A DNA stretch of 64,000 nt from GCA-2731375 sp964631725 (GCA_964631725.1 CAZVYX010000011.1:53513-117512), one strand, 5' to 3'. Counted from the first letter of the stretch, positions 41,938-51,784 are shown. The notes: generated from the sequence alone by a model not told the origin. Program-made: numbers and translations.

Positions 41938-43326
41938 CTAAACCGGCCAAACCGGAGCATGGCTGCCCAGGGGCATTGAGGGCCGGGCCCAATGGGCTGG
42001 CGTCTCGGATAATTGCGCGGCATGGCGTACGGCGGTCAATGTGCCGTAGCCCGACGGGCTGTCTTCCAGCAAATCGCGGACTTCGTCTTCGCCGGGGTCG
42101 GCAATATCGAAACCATTTTCGATCTGCCCAAGACCTTGCAGCCAGCGCCCGGTACGGGCCAGGGCGACGCGGATATGCCAACTGCCGCCTTCCTGGGCCC
42201 GCCGCGCCAGGGCCGCCATGGCGGCGGCGGCCATGAAATAGCCCGAGGCATGATCCAATGCCTGGCAGGGCAGCGCCATGGGCCTCTCCCGCCCGTTGGC
42301 CTCCGCCTCGGCCCGGTTGATGCCGCTGGCGGTCTGCACCAGGGAATCGAAACCCCGGCGATTTGACCAGGGCCCCAGATGGCCATAGGCCGATAGCGAG
42401 ACGTAAACAATACCGGGACGGATCGACGCCACCTCTTCCGCTGAAAAGCCCCAACGGTCCAGGCCGCCGGGGCGATAACCCTGGACGAAGACATCCGCCT
42501 CGGCGATCAGTTGCCGCAAGGTCCGCCGGCCGTCTTCGGTTTGCAGATCGATATGGCTCGACAGCTTGCCGCGCCCGGCATCGGTGACCAGGGCGGGAAC
42601 GAAGGGCAAATGCGGCGCGGTGACGCGCATGACATCGGCGCCGTGCGCCGCCAGGGTGCGGCCGCAAACCGGTCCGGCGATGATACGGGTCAGATCCAGC
42701 ACCCGGATGCCCTCCAGGGGCCGTGCCGCCGCCGGCAATGGAAGCGCCGGCGCATCGCCGATCCGCTGGCTCGAAATCACCGGCTGCTGGTCCAGCGCCT
42801 CGGCCTGGGGGTGGGCCCGCCATTCCTCCGGCGTGCGCATCATTGTGGCGACCAGGCCCCGTTCGGCCGCCGCGTCCTCGAAGTCCTGGCCCGTCCATTG
42901 CGCCAGGGCGGCGGCGACCGACGCGCGCTCGTTGGCGCAGCCCAGCAGGTCCAGAATACCGTCCCGGTGATGGGGAAAATTAGTGTGCAGGCGGACCCAG
43001 CGGCCGTCGCCGGTTTGATAGGTGCCGGCAATCTTGTCCCACAGCGGCGGCGTCGGCCCGCCGTCGATCTGCAAATAGCGTTCGCTGCGGAATTCGGTCG
43101 CCGCATGGCGCATGTCCACGGAAATTGCCTGACGCTCGCCGCCACGCCCGCGCCAGACCTCCGCCGCCGCCAGGGCCGACGCGGCAATCGCCACCTGCGC
43201 CGCCGCGCCGACCCGGAACGATGACGGCAGCACCGGGTCCGCGCCGGTCAGGGTCAATGTGTCCAAGCCTTCCGGCGGCAGGCCGATCTGGCCGCAGATA
43301 TCCCGCAGAATTTCCTGTGTCTTCAT
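41938..43326 (-). CDS. Class III CoA-transferase (CaiB/BaiF family)
   Basis: A 462-aa family III CoA-transferase: LEGIRVLDLTRIIAGPVCGRTLAAHGADVMRV, EAGDxFx-like ADVFVQGYRPGGLDRWG, and IVYVSLSAYGHLGPWSNRRG with the ALDHASGYF stretch where the catalytic Asp is expected. An extra N-terminal ~200 residues precede the usual core start, so it may be a rearranged or two-lobe member. ATG 43326 follows GGAG; the upstream open frame to 43518 has no RBS. Convergent with the TauD/FAD/cupin operon. Confidence 0.83.
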   Translation of the reverse strand: MKTQEILRDICGQIGLPPEGLDTLTLTGADPVLPSSFRVGAAAQVAIAASALAAAEVWRGRGGERQAISVDMRHAATEFRSERYLQIDGGPTPPLWDKIAGTYQTGDGRWVRLHTNFPHHRDGILDLLGCANERASVAAALAQWTGQDFEDAAAERGLVATMMRTPEEWRAHPQAEALDQQPVISSQRIGDAPALPLPAAARPLEGIRVLDLTRIIAGPVCGRTLAAHGADVMRVTAPHLPFVPALVTDAGRGKLSSHIDLQTEDGRRTLRQLIAEADVFVQGYRPGGLDRWGFSAEEVASIRPGIVYVSLSAYGHLGPWSNRRGFDSLVQTASGINRAEAEANGRERPMALPCQALDHASGYFMAAAAMAALARRAQEGGSWHIRVALARTGRWLQGLGQIENGFDIADPGEDEVRDLLEDSPSGYGTLTAVRHAAQLSETPAHWARPSMPLGSHAPVWPV

Positions 43327-43495
43327 GATGCTCCGCTCCGGTGCAAGCCAGCCTTGTATCAGCCGGGTATAGCACGGAACCGGCGGTTTCGTCCTGGTTC
43401 GACCAGAATCGTCCTGACGTTGGACCAATTTCAGCCCTTTTTGCGATTGATGCCGCGTTGATTCTAATAAAAGTACCACGGGGCCAATTTTCTTG

Positions 43496-43525
43496 TTGCG
43501 ATCAATTCGCATTATCACTTATGGT
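43496..43525 (+). promoter_or_regulatory. Candidate fbp promoter with a Fur/Irr-like box in its spacer
   Basis: TTGCGA (43496-43501) and TATGGT (43520-43525) are separated by 18 bp. The spacer contains most of an imperfect dyad GATCAATTCGCATTATCA (43500-43517; arms GATCAAT / ATTATC), resembling alphaproteobacterial Fur/Irr iron boxes. It lies about 105-130 bp before the fbpA-like start. A repressor bound here would block the promoter in iron excess. By eye only. Confidence 0.4.
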
Positions 43526-43630
43526 GCGCGCAAGGGGAACATGGGCTGGAATGCCGCGTGATGCGGTTTTTGGCCCTATTTCATTTTCACCAACGCTGGT
43601 GTGGGGCCCGGCGGTATGAGGACTGAGTTG

Positions 43631-44731
43631 ATGCTTGAGTATCTATTGCGTTTGACGGGCGCAATCCGTGGTTTCTCCCCAACAACAGGTTTCACCACAA
43701 GAATTATCCCGGCCGCGATGGCTTTGCTCGCCACCGGCGCCATTTCAGCGGCGGAAGCCAGAGCGGAGGCCGGGGCGGAGGAAGTCAATCTGTACTCCTC
43801 CCGCCAACCTTTCCTGATGCAGCCCTTGTTGCAGGCCTTCACCGCCGAGACGGGCGTCAAGGTCAACATGGTCTACATGAAAAAGGGCATGTTGGAACGG
43901 CTGAAAAGCGAGGGCCGGAACAGCCCGGCCGATCTGATCCTGGCGGCGGATATCGGCAATCTGCACAATCATGACAAGGCCGGACTGCTGCAGGCCATCA
44001 CCTCCCCCACCCTGGACAGCAATATTCCGGCCCAGTACCGCCACCCGGACGGCCATTGGTTCGGCCTGACCGTGCGGGCGCGGGTCATCTATGCCTCCAA
44101 AACACGGGTCAAGCCGGGCGCGGTCAGGCGCTATGAGGATCTCGCCGCGCCGGCCATGAAGGGCCGGGTTTGCATCCGTTCGGGCAAGCATGTCTATAAC
44201 GTCTCGCTGCTGGCCTCGGTCATTGTAGCCAACGGCATGGACGGCGCCACGGCCTGGGCCAAGGGCCTGAAGGCCAACCTGGCCCGCAAGCCCCAGGGCA
44301 ATGACCGGGCCCAGGTCAAGGCGGTGTATCAGGGCGAATGCGATGTCGCCGTGGGCAACACCTATTACATGGGCAAAATGGCGACCAACAAGAAAGACCC
44401 GGAGCAAAAGAAATGGGCCCAGGCGGTCAGCATCATCTTCCCCAACCAGGCGGACCGGGGCACGCATGTGAATATTTCCGGCGCCGCAGTGACCAAAAGT
44501 GCCAAGAACAAGGCCAATGCCATCCGGCTGATTGAATATTTGAGCTCAGCCGCGGCGCAGAAGATCTATGCCGAGCGCAATTTCGAATATCCCGTAAAGG
44601 CGGGCGTCGCCGTGCACCCGCTTGTCGCCTCCTGGGGCAAATTCAAGGCCGACAAGGCGCATCTGGCCAAGATCGCCCAGGAGCGCACCAGGGCGAGCAA
44701 ACTGATGGACCGGGTATCGTTCAATAATTAG
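43631..44731 (+). CDS. fbpA: Ferric iron ABC transporter substrate-binding protein (FbpA-like)
   Basis: A 366-aa periplasmic binding protein. A long N-terminal signal ends near ISAAEARAEAGAEE. The mature part starts VNLYSSRQPFLMQPLLQAFTAETGVKV and holds NTYYMG, the Tyr-Tyr pair that binds Fe(III) in FbpA/FutA. ATG 43631 is chosen because GAGGAC stands before it; GTG 43601 and ATG 43616 are alternatives. First gene of an ABC operon, with the permease 154 bp downstream. Confidence 0.88.
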   Translation: MLEYLLRLTGAIRGFSPTTGFTTRIIPAAMALLATGAISAAEARAEAGAEEVNLYSSRQPFLMQPLLQAFTAETGVKVNMVYMKKGMLERLKSEGRNSPADLILAADIGNLHNHDKAGLLQAITSPTLDSNIPAQYRHPDGHWFGLTVRARVIYASKTRVKPGAVRRYEDLAAPAMKGRVCIRSGKHVYNVSLLASVIVANGMDGATAWAKGLKANLARKPQGNDRAQVKAVYQGECDVAVGNTYYMGKMATNKKDPEQKKWAQAVSIIFPNQADRGTHVNISGAAVTKSAKNKANAIRLIEYLSSAAAQKIYAERNFEYPVKAGVAVHPLVASWGKFKADKAHLAKIAQERTRASKLMDRVSFNN

Positions 44732-44885
44732 CGCCCATGTTCGGACCGGTTCTGTCATTATGGCGCGCCATGGGCCGAAATGGTTCATGGCCGGGAACAG
44801 CCGGCGGCGCCAGGGTTTTCAAGTGCGTCCGCCGGCGTTTTCCCGTGATGGGAGGGCCAATATTGAATAACCGGGCAGCGCCGTC

Positions 44886-46607
44886 ATGACGTTGCGGACA
44901 AGCCAGGGCGCCGCGCCGCGCCGGCGCCGCAATGGTTTTGGCCGGAGCTGGGGCTGGTGGGACGGCTGGACCGTCGGCGCGCTGGTCATTGCCGGCCTGG
45001 CGGTGCTGCCGATCCTGGCCGTGGTCTTCATGGCGTTTACGCCGGGCGATGATATCTGGGGCCATCTGGCATCGACGGTGCTGCCGGGATATATCGCCAC
45101 CACCCTGGAACTGATGGTGGGGGTCGGCGCGGGCACCCTATTGATCGGCGTCAGCGCCGCCTGGTTGGTGACCATGTGCCGTTTTCCCGGCCGGCGGATT
45201 TTTGAATGGGCCATGCTGCTGCCCATGGCCATGCCGGCCTATGTTATCGCCTATGTCTATACCGACCTGCTGGAATTCGCCGGGCCGCTGCAGGGCATGC
45301 TGCGCGATCTGTTCGGCTGGAGCAGCAAGCGGGACTACTGGTTTCCCGAAATCCGTTCGACCGGGGGCGCCATGGCGATGCTGACCCTGGTGCTTTACCC
45401 CTACGTCTACCTGCTGGCCCGGGCGGCGTTTCTGGAGCAATCCGTGGGCGTGCTGGAGGCCAGCCGGTCCCTGGGCCGAGGACCATGGCGCAGCTTTTTC
45501 ACCGTTGCCCTGCCCATGGCCCGGCCGGGCATCGTGATCGGCATCTCCTTCGCCCTGATGGAAACACTGAATGATTTCGGTACCGTCGACTTCTTTGCCG
45601 TCAATACCTTCACCCAGGGCATCTTCGATGTCTGGATGAACATGAACAATGTCGCCGGCGCGGCACAACTGGCGACGGTGCTGCTGCTGTTCGTCGCCGT
45701 CATCGTTTTGTCCGAGCGCTATGCCCGGCGCAAGCAGCGCTTTCACAACACCACGTCGAAATATCAGCCGCTGCCCGCCTATCGCCTGCGCGGCGGCGCC
45801 GCCTTTCTGGCCACGGCTTTTTGCGCCGTGACCGTGACATTGGGATTTCTGTTGCCGACGTTTGTTCTGCTGGCCTATGCGCGGCAGTACTTTGACCCGG
45901 TCCTGGCCCTGGAAATATCGGCGCATGCGGCCAACAGCGTGAAACTTTCGGCCCTGGCGGGTGTCATCGCCATGCTGATCGCGATCGTCGTGGCCTACAG
46001 CGTGCGCATCAAGGGCGGGCCGCTGCTCCGCGCCGTTGGCCGCATGGCCGGCTTCGGCTATGCCGTACCCGGCGCCGTGCTGGCGGTGGGGGTCATGGTG
46101 ACCTTGGGGCAGGTCGACAACCGCATTGACGGCTTCATGCGGGACAGCTTCGGGATCTCCACCGGTCTGTTGTTCTCCGGCACCATCGCCGCCGTGACCT
46201 TCGGCTATCTGGTGCGTTTTCTGGCCTTGTCCCTGGGCACGGTGGAGGCGGGCTTGGGCAAGATCACGCCCAGCATGGACGGTGCGTCGCGGAACCTCGG
46301 CAGGGGTGCCCTGGCGACCATGTATCGGGTACATTTGCCCTTGATGCGGGGCAGTGTCCTGACGGCGGTGTTGCTGGTCTTTGTCGACTGCATGAAGGAA
46401 CTGCCGATGACGATTATCCTGCGCCCGTTCAATTTCCAGACCCTGGCCACCTTCGTGCATCAGTATGCCTCGGACGAACAACTGGGCGAAGCCGCCCTGG
46501 CCGCGCTTTCCATCGTCGCGGTGGGTATCCTGCCGGTGATACTGTTGAGCCTGGTCATTGCAAGATCGCGTCCCGGCTCGGCCGCGACCATGGGTGGAGA
46601 CAGCTAA
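44886..46607 (+). CDS. fbpB: Ferric iron ABC transporter permease (FbpB-like)
   Basis: A 573-aa fused permease with about 12 membrane segments in two repeats. The first repeat has the loop LEASRSLGRGPWRSFFTVALPMARPG, and the second has SRNLGRGALATMYRVHLPLMRG; both are the EAA-loop type contacting the ATPase. The Arg-rich amino end (TLRTSQGAAPRRRRN) is cytoplasmic. No strong RBS is seen before ATG 44886. The stop TAA is followed 4 bases later by the ATPase start, so the two are coupled. Confidence 0.88.
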   Translation: MTLRTSQGAAPRRRRNGFGRSWGWWDGWTVGALVIAGLAVLPILAVVFMAFTPGDDIWGHLASTVLPGYIATTLELMVGVGAGTLLIGVSAAWLVTMCRFPGRRIFEWAMLLPMAMPAYVIAYVYTDLLEFAGPLQGMLRDLFGWSSKRDYWFPEIRSTGGAMAMLTLVLYPYVYLLARAAFLEQSVGVLEASRSLGRGPWRSFFTVALPMARPGIVIGISFALMETLNDFGTVDFFAVNTFTQGIFDVWMNMNNVAGAAQLATVLLLFVAVIVLSERYARRKQRFHNTTSKYQPLPAYRLRGGAAFLATAFCAVTVTLGFLLPTFVLLAYARQYFDPVLALEISAHAANSVKLSALAGVIAMLIAIVVAYSVRIKGGPLLRAVGRMAGFGYAVPGAVLAVGVMVTLGQVDNRIDGFMRDSFGISTGLLFSGTIAAVTFGYLVRFLALSLGTVEAGLGKITPSMDGASRNLGRGALATMYRVHLPLMRGSVLTAVLLVFVDCMKELPMTIILRPFNFQTLATFVHQYASDEQLGEAALAALSIVAVGILPVILLSLVIARSRPGSAATMGGDS

Positions 46608-46611
46608 GACG

Positions 46612-47676
46612 ATGCAGGGTCTGCACATACACGGCATAAACCATGCCTATGGCGAAACGGCGGTCCTGGAAAATGTTTCACTGACCGTGCCGGCCGGCGA
46701 ACTGGTTTGTCTGCTGGGTCCGTCGGGTTGCGGTAAGACCACTTTGTTGCGTATCGCCGCCGGCCTGGAAAAACTGCAGTCGGGCAGCATCACTATCGAT
46801 GAAACCGTGGTCGCCGAACCGGGATTGGACCTGCCGCCCGAGGACCGCAAGATCGGCTTCATGTTTCAGGATTATGCCCTGTTTCCCCATCTGACGATTC
46901 GCGAAAATGTCAGCTTCGGCCTGTTCCGCCAGTCCAAGGGCGCGGCCCATGACCGGGCCATGGAAATGCTGCACCAGGTCGGCCTGGGCCAATACGCCGA
47001 GGACTTTCCCCATACCCTTTCGGGCGGTCAGCAGCAGCGGGTGGCCTTGGCCAGGGCGTTGGCGCCGGCGCCCCGTCTGGTGCTGTTGGACGAGCCGTTT
47101 TCCGGTCTCGATACCAACATGCGGGCGCGCATCAGGGATGAAACCCTGAATATGTTGAAACAGACCAACGTCGCGACCCTGATGGTGACCCACGACCCGC
47201 GCGAGGCGATGTACATGTCGGACCGGATCAAGGTGATGGGCGCCAATGGGCAGGTACTGCAATCGGGCCGGCCGGTGGATATCTATTACAAGCCGGTGGA
47301 TGAATACGTCGCCCGCCTGTTCGGGCCGGTCAACGTGATCCAGGGCCCGGCCCGTGAGGGCGGCCTGGATACCTCGTTCGGCAGGTACCCGGCCGATGAA
47401 GTCAGCGACGGCGGTGACATGCGGGTTTTGATCCGCCTGGAAGGGGTCAGCCTGCACAACGGCGCCGCGGCGCCGGGCGATGCCCCGGTGGAGGTGCTGT
47501 CGGCGCATTTGCTGGGCGATAGTTCCATCGTCCGCATACGTTTCAGGGAAGGGCCGAACCAGGGGCTGGAAATCCGCGCCCGCGTGCATGGCTCCTTTGA
47601 TCCGACGGAAAGTGGCGAGGTCTGGGCCCGCGTGGACCCACGCTGTGTTTTCCAGTATGCTGAGTCGCAGCCATGA
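46612..47676 (+). CDS. fbpC: Ferric iron ABC transporter ATPase (FbpC-like)
   Basis: A 354-aa ABC ATPase: Walker A GPSGCGKTTLL, Q-loop FMFQDYALFPHL, signature LSGGQQQRVALARALA, Walker B LVLLDEPFSGLD, and H-loop MVTHDPREA. The C-terminal ~110 residues are a TOBE-type regulatory domain. ATG 46612 is the real start (HGINHAYGETAVLENVSLTV follows). GGAGA lies about 10 bases before. It powers FbpAB. A GC-rich hairpin and then the hemerythrin gene follow. Confidence 0.9.
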   Translation: MQGLHIHGINHAYGETAVLENVSLTVPAGELVCLLGPSGCGKTTLLRIAAGLEKLQSGSITIDETVVAEPGLDLPPEDRKIGFMFQDYALFPHLTIRENVSFGLFRQSKGAAHDRAMEMLHQVGLGQYAEDFPHTLSGGQQQRVALARALAPAPRLVLLDEPFSGLDTNMRARIRDETLNMLKQTNVATLMVTHDPREAMYMSDRIKVMGANGQVLQSGRPVDIYYKPVDEYVARLFGPVNVIQGPAREGGLDTSFGRYPADEVSDGGDMRVLIRLEGVSLHNGAAAPGDAPVEVLSAHLLGDSSIVRIRFREGPNQGLEIRARVHGSFDPTESGEVWARVDPRCVFQYAESQP

Positions 47677-47705
47677 GGTTGAGGATGGACGTTGAAGCCA
47701 TCCCG

Positions 47706-47733
47706 CCGGCCAGCCCCCGCGGCGGGCGGCCGG
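47706..47733 (+). terminator. GC-rich hairpin after fbpC
   Basis: Outer arms CCGGCC/GGCCGG and inner GCCC/GGGC form one stem with a single-A bulge and a 7-nt loop. No T-run. It lies between fbpC and the hemerythrin RBS, so it may attenuate rather than end transcription. Confidence 0.35.
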
Positions 47734-47752
47734 ACGCCTAGGGGGAGAGAAA

Positions 47753-48178
47753 ATGGTTCAGATATCGTCATCGTTCCAGATTGAGTCCGAGGCTATCGAC
47801 GCCGATCACCGCCACCTTGTGGAGATCATCAACGAGATTACCCAGGCCATTGATGATGGCCGGCCGGAGGAATGCGCCCGCCTGGTGCCCGATTTTGTCG
47901 ATTTCACCAAGCAGCATTTCGCCCGTGAAGAATCCCTGTTGGCCGGATATGCCTACCCTCTGCTGGAAAAACACCGCCGTCATCACCACAGCCTGGACGA
48001 CAAATTGCAGACCATGCTGGACCTGGCGGCGCGGGTCGCCGAGCATCCGCCGGCGCGGGAAAGCCTGCGCAAGGAACTGGTCTTTTTCATGCTCGACGAC
48101 GTGATCAACGAAGATCTGAATTTCAAGAAATTCCTCTCCGAAGTCGACGCGGACGGCAAGAAAAAGGTGGAAGAATAG
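47753..48178 (+). CDS. Hemerythrin-like protein with one altered iron ligand
   Basis: A 141-aa hemerythrin-fold protein with RBS GGGGGAGAG. Ligand positions: His19 (IDADHRH), His55 and Glu59 (HFAREE), His74 and His78 (HRRHHHS), Asp121 in VINEDLNF. The His normally five residues before that Asp (HIxxxD) is Asp116 here. An O2- or iron-sensing/storage role is likely but the site may be altered. It lies 76 bp after the iron transporter operon, which suggests joint iron/oxygen physiology. Confidence 0.8.
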   Translation: MVQISSSFQIESEAIDADHRHLVEIINEITQAIDDGRPEECARLVPDFVDFTKQHFAREESLLAGYAYPLLEKHRRHHHSLDDKLQTMLDLAARVAEHPPARESLRKELVFFMLDDVINEDLNFKKFLSEVDADGKKKVEE

Positions 48179-48221
48179 TGCCTTCCACTGTTCCGGGCCT
48201 ATTCCGTGAAGAGGCGCGGTC

Positions 48222-48896
48222 TTGATCAACAAGTGCGTCGACGATCTTGCGGCCGCCCTGGCGGGGATTTCCTCCGGCGCCTCAATCATGATCAGCGGTT
48301 TCGGCAACGCCGGCATCCCAACCAATCTTTTGCATGGCCTTGGCGCCCTCGGTTTGCGCCGATTGACCTTGATCCTCAATGCCGTGCGCCGGGTTGACGA
48401 CTGCGATCCGACGTTCTTTGCCGAGGGCCAGGTCGAACATGTCATCACCACGGCGTTTCGCGGCCCGGGTCAGGAGCCGGCGGCGTTCGAGAAACAATGG
48501 CGGGCCGGCAAGGTGAGCTTCGAAATCGTACCGCAAGGCACTTTTGCTGAACGGATCCGCGCTGGCGGCGCCGGCATCCCCGCCTTCTATACCCCGACCG
48601 CCGCAGGCACCAATCTTGCCGATGGGCGGGAGCAGCGGGATTTCAATGGTCAAGCTTGTGTTCTGGAGGAAGCGCTGACCGCCGATGTCGCCCTGTTGCG
48701 GGCGCAGAAGGCGGACCGCTACGGCAACTTGTTCTTTCACGGCACCCAGGCCAACTTCGGCGCGGCCATGGCGGCGGCGGCGGGCCTGGCCATCGCCGAG
48801 GTCGAAGAGGTGACCGATGGCGCCCTGCCGCCCGCACAGGTGCACCTGCCCGGCATCTATGTGCAACGGGTTTTCCAGGCGGCCCGGAAAGATTAG
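48222..48896 (+). CDS. CoA-transferase subunit A (family I)
   Basis: A 224-aa family I CoA-transferase alpha subunit (3-oxoacid/ketoacid type). It starts MINKCVDDLAAALAGISSGA and has MISGFGNAGIPTNLL, PQGTFAERIRAGGAGIPAFYTPTAAGT, ALTADVALLRAQKADRYGNLFF. The start is TTG at 48222 after GAAGAGGC. Subunit B follows at 17 bp. Together they move CoA between acids, such as succinyl-CoA to an oxoacid; the exact pair is unknown. Confidence 0.88.
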   Translation: MINKCVDDLAAALAGISSGASIMISGFGNAGIPTNLLHGLGALGLRRLTLILNAVRRVDDCDPTFFAEGQVEHVITTAFRGPGQEPAAFEKQWRAGKVSFEIVPQGTFAERIRAGGAGIPAFYTPTAAGTNLADGREQRDFNGQACVLEEALTADVALLRAQKADRYGNLFFHGTQANFGAAMAAAAGLAIAEVEEVTDGALPPAQVHLPGIYVQRVFQAARKD

Positions 48897-48912
48897 GGGC
48901 GGAGCAGCGAAC

Positions 48913-49611
<699 letters not shown>

Positions 49612-49629
49612 ATAGACCAGCCGCTGCCG

Positions 49630-49727
49630 CTAGAGCAACCCGCATTCAATTGAATGCGGATAAGTTGCTCTATTCTAAAAGTTTTAGCGCATGGGTTCGG
49701 GTTTGATTAAACCCGACATGCGCTAGC
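49630..49727 (+). repeat. 98-bp two-hairpin CTAG-ended repeat, copy 1
   Basis: Hairpin A (49632-49671) has arms AGAGCAAC/GTTGCTCT around CCGCATTCAATTGAATGCGG. Hairpin B (49685-49725) has arms TAGCGCATG/CATGCGCTA around CGGGTTT-gatt-AAACCCG. Both ends carry CTAG. It matches copy 2 at 59405-59502 (opposite strand) except for two bases in the linker. A typical REP/BIME-like dispersed element. Confidence 0.85.
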
Positions 49728-49771
49728 AGACAGTCAGGCGGAGCCGTGCGGCCCAAATTGAATGAGGTTTT

Positions 49772-50032
49772 CTACGACGCCCGGCGCCAGTCCGCGAATG
49801 CGATGGCGATTACCGGTGCGATCAAAAGGCCGACAACCAACAGCAGGTGAAGCGCCTCCGTCAAGGTCACGCCCATGGCGGTATGGGCCATCAGGACAAG
49901 CAACGCCAGGGTCATCACGCCGCCGACCGCCAAGGTCGCCTGCAACCCTTTTGTGACACTAGCCAGCCAAATGATCAGAGCCGCGGTGGTCATAATCACA
50001 AGTGCCGCACCAAGTACAAATTCGAAAACCAT
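49772..50032 (-). CDS. Small three-span membrane protein
   Basis: An 86-aa protein, almost entirely hydrophobic, with three likely membrane segments (about 5-25, 31-51, 58-79). ATG 50032 follows GGGGGTC; no stop lies just upstream, but the hydrophobic part starts at this ATG. It has no recognised domain. The neighbours are a repeat on one side and the MATE gene, same strand, on the other (113 bp gap). Function unknown. Confidence 0.6.
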   Translation of the reverse strand: MVFEFVLGAALVIMTTAALIIWLASVTKGLQATLAVGGVMTLALLVLMAHTAMGVTLTEALHLLLVVGLLIAPVIAIAFADWRRAS

Positions 50033-50145
50033 AAACGACCCCCGGTAACGTCTTGTCCCCAACTTCAATTGATCCTGTCCATGTTTGACATAATCAACTG
50101 CAGTCACATTACCATGAACTGATGGTGGATGGCACGAAAAAAGAC

Positions 50146-51573
50146 TCATTTCCGCCTCGAAACTTCGCGATCGGCTATCTCGCCGGCCTGAGGCGGCTTG
50201 GAGAGAATGCGAAAACGCCAGATAAGACAGCCACTTACAACTGTCAGGCCGACCGCCAGGCCGCTCCAGACGGCTTCGCCGCCAAGATCGAGATAAATGC
50301 CGAAAAAGGCGCCGAACGGCAGGCCCAGGCCCCAATAACCGGCCAGTGCAATCAGCATGGGCATGCGGGTATCCTTGAGGCCGCGCAGGGCGCCCATGAC
50401 CGTAACCTGGGTGCAATCGGCGATCTGAAACAGCGCCGCCACGGCCAGAAAGGACACGGCTAAGGCCGTCACGGCGCCCGATTCGGCGCCGCTGGGATCA
50501 AGATACAGATCGGCGATGGCGCCGCCCAGGAACCAGAACAAGGCGGCCGGCAGCAGGCCATAGACCAGCCCCAGGGTCATTCCCGTCCAACCGGACCTCG
50601 CCGCGCCCCGGTCATCCCCGGCGCCCACGGCTCGGCCCACCCGCACCATCGTCGCCTTGGCGATACCATCGGCCACCATGTAGGCGATGGCACAGCACTG
50701 CACGGCGATGCCATGGGCCGCCAGGGACGCCGTGCCCAGCAAACCGACCAACAGGGCGGCGGCGGTAAACAGGCCGATTTCGGCCAGGACCGTGACACTG
50801 ATAGGCAGGCCGACATGAAAAATTTCCCGCAATTGTGGCCAATCGGCGCGCCAGAAGCGGCCCAGCAAGCGATAGCGGCGCAGCCGCCAATCCAGCGATA
50901 CGAACGCCAGCAGGCTTAGGAACATGAAGCTGCTGACTATGGCGGTGGCATAACCGGCGCCGGCCAAGCCCAGGGCCGGCAGACCGAAATGGCCGAACAT
51001 CAAGGCATAGTCCGCCAGCCCGTTGATGCCGATACCCAAAATAGCCACCACCAGGGTGGCCCGGGGCCGGGTATGGGCGGCCAGAAAACCGCTCAGGACG
51101 ATGAGCCACAGGCCCGGCAGGAAGCCGGCGACCATGGCGCGGAGATAATCTTGCGCCGCCCGGCTCAAATCCGGGTCCTGGCCGAACAGGGCCAGGATGG
51201 CCTGGGTCTGCCAGATTGCCGCCGTGCACGGCACGGCGATGATGGCGGCGGCCCAAAATCCCTGGCGTGCCGCCCGGCGGACCTGGCGAAAACGCCGCGC
51301 CCCTAGATGTTGCGCCAGTATGGGCACCACCGCGCCAACCAGCCCCATGGCAAACATATCGAACAGCCAATAGAGATGATTGGCCAAGGTGCCGGCGGCC
51401 AGGGACTCCGGCCCCAGTTGCCCCATCATCACCACGTCCGTGGTCACCATGGCGATATGGGACAGCATTGTCAGGGCCAGCGGCAGGGCGAGTGTAATGA
51501 TTGCGGCAGTTTCCTGGCGCCATTGGCCGAAAGCGCCGGTGCGGGAGCGAAGCGATTGCAGGAACGTATTCAT
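50146..51573 (-). CDS. MATE-family efflux transporter (NorM type)
   Basis: A 475-aa MATE exporter with about 12 membrane segments. It has LALPLALTMLSHIAMVTTDVVMMGQLGPESLAA at the start, HTRPRATLVVAILGIGINGLADYAL, the second-half repeat LPISVTVLAEIGLF, and DCTQVTVMGALRGLKDTRMP near the end. It exports cationic compounds with H+ or Na+. ATG 51573 has GAGGAAG 6 bases before; the ATG 6 bases further up is too close to that box. Confidence 0.88.
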   Translation of the reverse strand: MNTFLQSLRSRTGAFGQWRQETAAIITLALPLALTMLSHIAMVTTDVVMMGQLGPESLAAGTLANHLYWLFDMFAMGLVGAVVPILAQHLGARRFRQVRRAARQGFWAAAIIAVPCTAAIWQTQAILALFGQDPDLSRAAQDYLRAMVAGFLPGLWLIVLSGFLAAHTRPRATLVVAILGIGINGLADYALMFGHFGLPALGLAGAGYATAIVSSFMFLSLLAFVSLDWRLRRYRLLGRFWRADWPQLREIFHVGLPISVTVLAEIGLFTAAALLVGLLGTASLAAHGIAVQCCAIAYMVADGIAKATMVRVGRAVGAGDDRGAARSGWTGMTLGLVYGLLPAALFWFLGGAIADLYLDPSGAESGAVTALAVSFLAVAALFQIADCTQVTVMGALRGLKDTRMPMLIALAGYWGLGLPFGAFFGIYLDLGGEAVWSGLAVGLTVVSGCLIWRFRILSKPPQAGEIADREVSRRK

Positions 51574-51755
51574 GACCATCTTCCTCGAGGCGAGGTCTTG
51601 CCGTACGCGTCCACTCAGAAAAGAAAACTTTAGATTGGGGAAGAATTCGGACGCGCGTCGACAGCCGGCCAGGCACCCGTATCAGGCGGGCTGGCAAGGT
51701 TGGGTGCAGCTATGATCCTTGCTGCAGATTTATGACGCACGTTCGCATGGCGACC

Positions 51756-51784
51756 TTTATAGGTTAGGCCCGGCGGCGATACAA
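51756..51784 (-). promoter_or_regulatory. Candidate promoter for the MATE gene
   Basis: On the minus strand TTGTAT (51784-51779) and TATAAA (51761-51756) are 17 bp apart. It lies about 180 bp upstream of the MATE start and just downstream of the neighbouring gene's end. The -35 match is weak. Confidence 0.35.

Noticed and set aside
44760..44771. 12-bp palindrome ATGGCGCGCCAT between fbpA and fbpB as a terminator
   Set aside because: It has no loop-forming spacer or T-run and lies inside a likely ABC operon. Probably chance in GC-rich DNA.
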